The notes under the pieces were generated by a model. That model was not told the origin of the DNA and made no database searches. It was given only the letters and a program-made list of their open reading frames with translations. DNA of 18,750 bases, taken from positions 1-18,750 of the forward strand of contig DATNPH010000059.1 of assembly GCA_036703315.1 (NCBI GenBank), in the 5' to 3' direction. Below are positions 14,375 to 18,750 of the stretch, in pieces (position 1 is the stretch's first letter; each line of letters opens with the position of its first letter). This DNA comes from DATNPH01 sp036703315. GTDB lineage: Bacteria; Cyanobacteriota; Cyanobacteriia; Cyanobacteriales; Coleofasciculaceae. The position numbers and the translations under genes were made by a program.

Positions 14375-16018
14375 CTATGAATGGTTAGAAAGGCTTGTCT
14401 CAACTGAAGAAGCTAGGTAACCTTGTTGAAAATCGCCCGTCTGTATTTCTAGGTAGCGATAGAGTCGATTTAACGCATTCACATAGGCATAAGCTGATGC
14501 CACCACAATATCGGTATCGGATGCTTGACCAAAGAAAATTCGCTCCTGATACCGTAAGCGAATAGTTACAGTTCCCAACGCATCAATTCCTTCAGTCACA
14601 GACTGAACTGAGAACTCAATCAGTTGATTGGGAATCTGTACCAAGCGATTAATCGCTTGATATACTGCATCCACTGGACCCGTACCTACAGCAGCATCCG
14701 TCAGAATTTCTCCTTTAGGGGTCACAACTGTAACGGTTGCAGTAGGACAGGCACAGTCACCGCAAATAACCTGGACGTGTTCCAGTTGAAAGCCATCTTC
14801 CACTTGAGCTTGCGTTTCATCTCGGACGATCGCTTCTAAGTCCCAGTCTGATATCTCCTTCTTCTTATCCGCAACGTCCTTAAACCGATGGAAAGCTTTG
14901 TTGAGATCTGCCTCGCTCAAGTCAAACCCCAGTTCTTGCAATCGAGTGCGGAAGGCATTGCGTCCGGAGTGCTTCCCTAAAACGATTTGGTTCTCAGATA
15001 AACCAATGGAAGCGGCTTCCATAATTTCGTAAGTCTCTCGATGCTTGAGGACGCCGTCCTGGTGAATCCCGGACTCATGAGCGAAAGCGTTTGCCCCGAC
15101 GATCGCTTTATTGGGCTGAACCAGTATTCCTGTTGATTGGGAAACTAGGCGAGAGGCTTTGTAAATCTCCTGGGTATTGATGTTTGTGAGTGCTGCCTCT
15201 GAGTCAACTGGACGACCGAAATAGGGGTTGAAATACGGCTTGCGAACCTGCAATGCCATTACAATCTCTTCTAGTGCCGTGTTACCTGCTCGTTCACCAA
15301 TGCCGTTAATCGTACATTCCACCTGACGAACACCGTTTTCAATTGCCGCCAGTGCATTGGCAGTGGCTAAACCCAAATCATTCTGAGTGTGAACTGAGAG
15401 AATTACCTGATCGATATTTGGGACATTTTCTTTGATACCCTGAATCAGCGCCCCGATCTCTTTCGGAGTGCAATAGCCAACGGTATCAGGGATGTTGATA
15501 GTGGTTGCACCTGCGGCGATCGCTCGTTCCAATACCTGATAAAGATACTCTCGATCTGAGCGAGTTGCATCCATTGGTGAGAACTCCACGTCCTCCACAA
15601 AGGATTTGGCATAGGCAACCATCTCTTGCGCGATCGCCAATACCTCACTTTTGGACTTTCTCAACTGGTACTTGAGATGAATGTCTGACGTGGAGAGGAA
15701 AACGTGAATTCGGGGGTGGGCGGCGGGTTGCAAAGCTTCGGCAGCGGCTTGGATATCCTGTCGAATCGCTCTTGCTAGGCTGCAAATCACGGGTCCACCC
15801 GACCCTCCGACTTGCTGAGCGATCGCTCTTACGGCTTCAAAATCTCCAGGACTGGAAACCGCGAATCCCGCTTCAATCACATCGACCCCTAGGAGAGCGA
15901 GTTGATGAGCGATCGCCAGCTTTTCTTCCACATTCAGCGTTGCGCCCGGTGACTGTTCGCCATCCCGCAGTGTTGTGTCGAAGATAATGACTCGGTCAGG
16001 TTGGGGTCGAATGCTCAT
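14375..16018 (-). CDS. leuA: 2-isopropylmalate synthase (LeuA) or close homologue
   Basis: 547 aa from ATG 16018, chosen because GGGAGG lies 5 bases upstream and the protein then starts MSIRPQPDRVIIFDTTLRDG; the frame remains open to 16201 but that would overlap the GntR gene. The TIM-barrel domain has FDTTLRDGEQSPG (13-25), NIPDTVGYCTP, CTINGIGERAGN (235-246) and AFAHESGIHQDGVLKH. The C-terminal regulatory domain (about 400-547) is the leucine-binding part in LeuA. The enzyme condenses acetyl-CoA with 2-oxoisovalerate, the first step of leucine synthesis. Oddity: the usual metal-binding HxH is H210-T-Q212 (VHTQNDLG). This and other differences from the common cyanobacterial LeuA as I remember it (VHGHNDLG) suggest a paralogue or a different acyl/oxo-acid preference. 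It is divergent from a GntR gene with a palindromic operator between them. Confidence 0.85.
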   Translation of the reverse strand: MSIRPQPDRVIIFDTTLRDGEQSPGATLNVEEKLAIAHQLALLGVDVIEAGFAVSSPGDFEAVRAIAQQVGGSGGPVICSLARAIRQDIQAAAEALQPAAHPRIHVFLSTSDIHLKYQLRKSKSEVLAIAQEMVAYAKSFVEDVEFSPMDATRSDREYLYQVLERAIAAGATTINIPDTVGYCTPKEIGALIQGIKENVPNIDQVILSVHTQNDLGLATANALAAIENGVRQVECTINGIGERAGNTALEEIVMALQVRKPYFNPYFGRPVDSEAALTNINTQEIYKASRLVSQSTGILVQPNKAIVGANAFAHESGIHQDGVLKHRETYEIMEAASIGLSENQIVLGKHSGRNAFRTRLQELGFDLSEADLNKAFHRFKDVADKKKEISDWDLEAIVRDETQAQVEDGFQLEHVQVICGDCACPTATVTVVTPKGEILTDAAVGTGPVDAVYQAINRLVQIPNQLIEFSVQSVTEGIDALGTVTIRLRYQERIFFGQASDTDIVVASAYAYVNALNRLYRYLEIQTGDFQQGYLASSVETSLSNHS

Positions 16019-16067
16019 ACATGCCTCCCATAGTGTTAATTGAGGGAATATTGGATCGGTACTTCGG

Positions 16068-16098
16068 ATATTGTATACATTTTTTTTGTATACAATAT
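16068..16098. promoter_or_regulatory. Probable GntR operator between leuA and the GntR gene
   Basis: ATATTGTATACA (16068-16079), seven Ts, TGTATACAATAT (16087-16098): a perfect 12-bp inverted repeat. Each arm itself contains the palindrome TGTATACA, close to the TGTnnnACA-type half-site pattern of FCD-class GntR regulators. The palindrome centres are 15 bp apart, so two dimers could bind cooperatively. TACAAT occurs at 16091-16096 on the plus strand and at 16075-16070 on the minus strand, each a good -10 box, so bound regulator would block both promoters. Confidence 0.75.
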
Positions 16099-16103
16099 AA
16101 ATT

Positions 16104-16793
16104 ATGAATTTAAGCGACTTAGCAGCTAACGTGCTGCACCAACAACGCAGCACCCCAGACCTGATCGCAGATGCTTTGCGGGAGGCAATTTTGCGAGGCA
16201 TTTTTCAGGAAGGACAATCTCTCAGGCAGGATGAAATTGCTGCCCAGTTTGGGGTTAGCCGCATCCCTGTGCGAGAGGCTCTGCGCCAGCTAGAGGCAGA
16301 AGGATTGGTGACGCTGCATCTCAATAGAGGAGCAATGGTGTCGGTGCTTTCTCCGGCAGAGGCACAAGAAATCTGCGAGATTCGCATGGCATTGGAAACG
16401 ACAGCGATTCAACTGGCGATTCCCAAGTTGACAGAATCAGACTTAGAAAAGGCGGCTGTGATTCTGGAAGCGACTGACCAAACAACCGATGCAGCACGTT
16501 GGGCGCAACTTAACTGGGAGTTCCATGCCACACTTTATACTCCAGGCGATCGCCCTCGGTTGTTGGGGATGATTAAAACCCTGCATGTTAATATTGACCG
16601 TTATGTGCGGCTCCAGATGGAGAAGATGAATTACCTAGAGAAGTCGCAAAAAGAGCATTATCAAATCTTGCATACTTGTCGTCGGCAAGATGCCAAGGCA
16701 GCTGTTAGGCTACTGAAACGACACATTGACACAGCAGGAGAGCAACTGGTGGCTTACTTGCAACAAAACGCTTCAGCAACGACCAAAACTTGA
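16104..16793 (+). CDS. GntR family transcription regulator, FCD subfamily
   Basis: 229 aa. Winged helix at 16-83: LIADALREAILRGIFQEGQSL, then DEIAAQFGVSRIPVREALRQ, the canonical recognition helix, and EGLVTLHLNRGAMVS as the wing. The FCD ligand-binding domain covers about 88-215; N137/H141 (NWEFH), H185 and H207 are in the positions of the usual Asp/Asn-His-His-His metal site, so the effector is probably a carboxylic acid held through the metal. The gene diverges from the leuA homologue with only 85 bases between, including the double palindrome, which suggests autoregulation and control of leuA. The effector may be a branched-chain oxo acid or leucine intermediate, but this is inference. No Shine-Dalgarno sequence precedes ATG 16104, and a -10 box ends 7 bases before it, so the mRNA may be leaderless. 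Confidence 0.9.
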   Translation: MNLSDLAANVLHQQRSTPDLIADALREAILRGIFQEGQSLRQDEIAAQFGVSRIPVREALRQLEAEGLVTLHLNRGAMVSVLSPAEAQEICEIRMALETTAIQLAIPKLTESDLEKAAVILEATDQTTDAARWAQLNWEFHATLYTPGDRPRLLGMIKTLHVNIDRYVRLQMEKMNYLEKSQKEHYQILHTCRRQDAKAAVRLLKRHIDTAGEQLVAYLQQNASATTKT

Positions 16794-16854
16794 GCCGGGA
16801 GTTGAGTACTCGCTTAGCTGACATTTTCCCTGTTGAAAGACAAGCTGTACAGGT

Positions 16855-16959
16855 TCAAATTGTCCGATGAACACGAACAATATTGACATTTGGATTTTGG
16901 CGGAGGACACCACGAACAATTTGATTGTTAAAGTTCTCGTCAGCTAAGAATCGCAACAT
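16855..16959 (-). pseudogene. Truncated DUF5615-type PIN-like toxin
   Basis: A 34-residue frame, MLRFLADENFNNQIVRGVLR then QNPNVNIVRVHRTI and stop. The N-terminus is that of DUF5615 proteins (PIN-like putative toxins), with the acidic LADEN motif. Family members as I remember continue with a VQDVGLSGADD-like block and an LLTHD motif for a total near 110-120 aa; here the sequence stops after 34 residues and the downstream DNA shows no continuation in any frame, so the C-terminal two thirds are deleted. It is probably non-functional. Confidence 0.7.
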
Positions 16960-16965
16960 GTCAGA

Positions 16966-17070
16966 TTAACTGGGCTGATTGCGCCTTGCTAACAGACGAT
17001 CGCGTACTCCAATTGGATTGAAACGCTTCTCAACTTCTTGACGAACCTCTGCTGCATAAGTTTGGTTCAG
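16966..17070 (-). pseudogene. Remnant of the partner gene upstream of the DUF5615 toxin
   Basis: An open frame from 17070 to TAA 16968-16966 encodes QTYAAEVRQEVEKRFNPIGV then RDRLLARRNQPS. It ends 6 bases before the toxin ATG, the usual antitoxin-toxin spacing. It has no start codon of its own: the upstream part is lost and a stop lies just before. By position it should be the C-terminus of the antitoxin; I do not recognise its family with confidence. Confidence 0.45.
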
Positions 17071-17091
17071 TTATGTCTAACTGAATCGTAA

Positions 17092-17314
17092 GCGATCGCA
17101 TACTCGGAAAGCTAACACCCGCTTAAGTGCGATCGCCTCTTCTTTTCTTGGGTGGTAGCGTTTGGAAATAGATGTTGGGTTTCCTCGCATCCACTCAACC
17201 TACGGCGATAGGCGATCGCACATCTTCAGCTTAGTGCGATCGCCTGACTTATCTATCAAGGCTTGGGTATAAGCGATCGCAGTTGTAAAGGCAAGATTAC
17301 TGATGAGCGATCGC
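17092..17314. repeat. Cluster of six HIP1 octamers in non-coding DNA
   Basis: GCGATCGC occurs at 17092, 17129, 17212, 17236, 17273 and 17307 (start positions), six in 223 bases and outside any gene. AGGCGATCGCA (17210-17220) and TGCGATCGCCT (17235-17245) form a perfect 11-bp inverted repeat. Together with the toxin-antitoxin remnants this fills the 538-base gap 16794-17331; no intact gene is present there. Confidence 0.85.
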
Positions 17315-17331
17315 CATACCAATAAAATTAC

Positions 17332-18750
17332 TCAAATGATTGGAGCGAAAACATCAAACCCAGGTGCAGTTATAACGATTTCTTTTGGTCTGGCAACTCC
17401 AGCCTGAGAGCGAACCAGCCGAATTTCTCTAAGTGTTTGTTTAAGATGCGGGATGACCCAACCAGGATTGTTACCAGCGAGAAGAGATATGTCCCATCGA
17501 TACAAGTCTTCTCCTGTACTGCTGTTAACTTTGATTTCAGAGTTAACAGCAGCGCAGCGATAGAAAAAGTTGATACTGCGACGAAGAGACACTCTATATC
17601 CATCCCTATGATTTCCAAGCTTGATAAATTCTGATAGCCCAAGAGGAATACGTGCCACAGTTAGAGGAGTCTTATGAATACGAAAGTTGATTGTGTCAGT
17701 GCCTTTAATCTGATTACATTGACGACAAAGAGTTTGTAAGTTATCTAATGAGTGAGTACCGCCATAATATCTAGGCTTGATATGGTCAACTTCTAGTAAA
17801 CGGCTGTTATCTTCACCACAACAGAGGCAGCGGTTACCATCTCGTTTCTTGACCAGCCTCTTAGCCTCTTCGGATGGTTCATCATCTTCGATATAATCAT
17901 CTTCATTAGGTGGATGTGGTTCTGGTGGCGGATTCAGAAGACGATTCACACAGACATCATACTGCTCTTTAAAGCGGATATAGTTCTGGTAAATTACATT
18001 CCAGTAACGGTCTGTTCTCTTGTATTCAATTTGCAATTTTTGATTTTCAGCTATGCGGTCTAACTTAGCTTTGATGAACCCTTGAGCAACAGTATCTAAG
18101 TTATGATTTTCCCGTTGCTCAAAATCAAACCATCTTGGTGGTTTCCTATCGTTTTGAGCAATGTGACGTGCTATATGGAAGATATTTCGTAGCAGATTTC
18201 CGCCTATATATTCTTTTGAGTTTTTGAAATATTCTTGTTTCCACTCTTCAAGTTGGTTAAGCTTATCTTCAAAACTAACATCTATTTCAGCAAAGTCTTT
18301 GATATTTTGTTTGGTGAGATTTTGGATAAATCCTTTATAACTTTCTTTCTCATTGTCAAATACAAGCAATAGTTGGCGAACCTCATTATCTTCACCTTCT
18401 GAAACAAGAGTCTGAAACTCAAGTAGATACCATCCGAGAGGAAGTAGAGTTAGGAAAGGAGGAAGAGAAGAGTCTTTTCTCCTTTCTACTTCTTCAGCCC
18501 ATCGACGAACCAATTCAATAGAGATGAGGTCTAGAGGAGCTTGCTCTCCATATTCAGGTATATCATCATTCTTACCACCACTAAAGTCAGATTTCCCCCA
18601 GTTAATTACCTGCTTCCAGTTATCAATGAACGAGACAATATAAGCCTCATCTGTTCCGCCAAACTGAGAACCACGCAATGCCCGTCCGATCATCTGGGTT
18701 AGTAAGATGCTACTAGTAGTCTGTCTAGTTAGGAAAACGGTTTGAGCATT
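17332..18750 (-). CDS. SF2 helicase C-terminus fused to an HNH nuclease domain (N-terminus beyond the right edge)
   Basis: 472 residues visible; the frame is open to the right edge, so the start lies outside. The first visible residues, TVFLTRQTTSSILLTQMIGR followed by ALRG, are helicase motifs V and VI of superfamily 2 (the QxxGRxxR arginine finger), then GGTDEAYIVSFIDNW. Hence the missing part should hold Walker A and DEAD/DEAH motifs. A helical region with few recognisable features follows (visible residues about 50-290, EDKLNQLEEWKQEYF, charged). The HNH domain lies at about 299-351: CLCC, LEVDHIKPRYYGG, HSLDNLQTLCRQCNQIKG, with both zinc CxxC pairs, the DH and the Asn. About 100 more residues (VIPHLKQTLREIRLVRSQAG) close the protein. 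This arrangement suggests ATP-driven DNA translocation with cleavage, as in defence or mobile-element enzymes; the exact system is unknown. Confidence 0.85.
   Translation of the reverse strand, partial: NAQTVFLTRQTTSSILLTQMIGRALRGSQFGGTDEAYIVSFIDNWKQVINWGKSDFSGGKNDDIPEYGEQAPLDLISIELVRRWAEEVERRKDSSLPPFLTLLPLGWYLLEFQTLVSEGEDNEVRQLLLVFDNEKESYKGFIQNLTKQNIKDFAEIDVSFEDKLNQLEEWKQEYFKNSKEYIGGNLLRNIFHIARHIAQNDRKPPRWFDFEQRENHNLDTVAQGFIKAKLDRIAENQKLQIEYKRTDRYWNVIYQNYIRFKEQYDVCVNRLLNPPPEPHPPNEDDYIEDDEPSEEAKRLVKKRDGNRCLCCGEDNSRLLEVDHIKPRYYGGTHSLDNLQTLCRQCNQIKGTDTINFRIHKTPLTVARIPLGLSEFIKLGNHRDGYRVSLRRSINFFYRCAAVNSEIKVNSSTGEDLYRWDISLLAGNNPGWVIPHLKQTLREIRLVRSQAGVARPKEIVITAPGFDVFAPII

Noticed and set aside
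16019..16201. N-terminal extension of leuA by 61 residues
   Set aside because: It would overlap the GntR gene and the operator, has no family similarity, and a good ribosome binding site precedes ATG 16018.
17437..17642. Two short frames opposite and inside the HNH gene
   Set aside because: Shadows of the long helicase-HNH frame with no independent signal.

Overview
The window is chromosomal DNA from a cyanobacterium. HIP1 octamers (GCGATCGC) occur throughout, heptanucleotide tandem repeats of the STRR type sit beside and inside genes, and several gene families are largely cyanobacterial: DUF1822, the Mo-nitrogenase C-terminal-like family, and the His-tailed ferrochelatase-like protein. A multicellular or large-genome lineage seems likely from the repeat content and loose gene packing, but I cannot name a genus.

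Layout. 1-1874 (minus): an operon-like pair, a sigma-70-like gene split by a +1 frame change and a DUF1822 gene that runs off the left edge, preceded by a hairpin-rich leader. 2045-3445 (minus): a ferrochelatase-family gene with a His/Asp tail and its terminator. 3677-4690 (minus): a GAF-GGDEF protein with a degenerate active site. 5009-6542: comF (+) overlapping a MOSC gene (-) through a heptamer repeat. 6596-6846: two repeat elements, one a 159-bp MITE-like element with perfect 17-bp terminal inverted repeats. 6855-7223 (-): a small DMT/SMR-like membrane protein. 7329-9221 (+): a TerB/Mo-nitro_C protein, then obg, whose leader is made of heptamer repeats. 9214-12215 (-): trmJ-like methyltransferase, then a membrane-anchored serine hydrolase with a long disordered N-terminus. 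12297-13708 (+): a DUF2256 mini-protein and a plant-type asparaginase/isoaspartyl peptidase. 14375-16793: a 2-isopropylmalate synthase-like gene (-) diverging from a GntR/FCD regulator (+) across a perfect 12-bp inverted repeat that is probably the operator. 16794-17331: remnants of a DUF5615-type toxin-antitoxin pair and a dense HIP1 cluster. 17332 to the right edge (-): the C-terminal part of an SF2 helicase joined to an HNH nuclease domain, probably a defence or DNA-processing enzyme.

Most genes are housekeeping or single-gene units. The places with most unexplained biology are the leuA-GntR intergenic operator together with the altered metal-ligand motif of the LeuA-like enzyme, the helicase-HNH protein beside decayed toxin-antitoxin DNA, and the split sigma-like gene with a Shine-Dalgarno sequence exactly at the frame change. 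No tRNA, rRNA or CRISPR array was seen.
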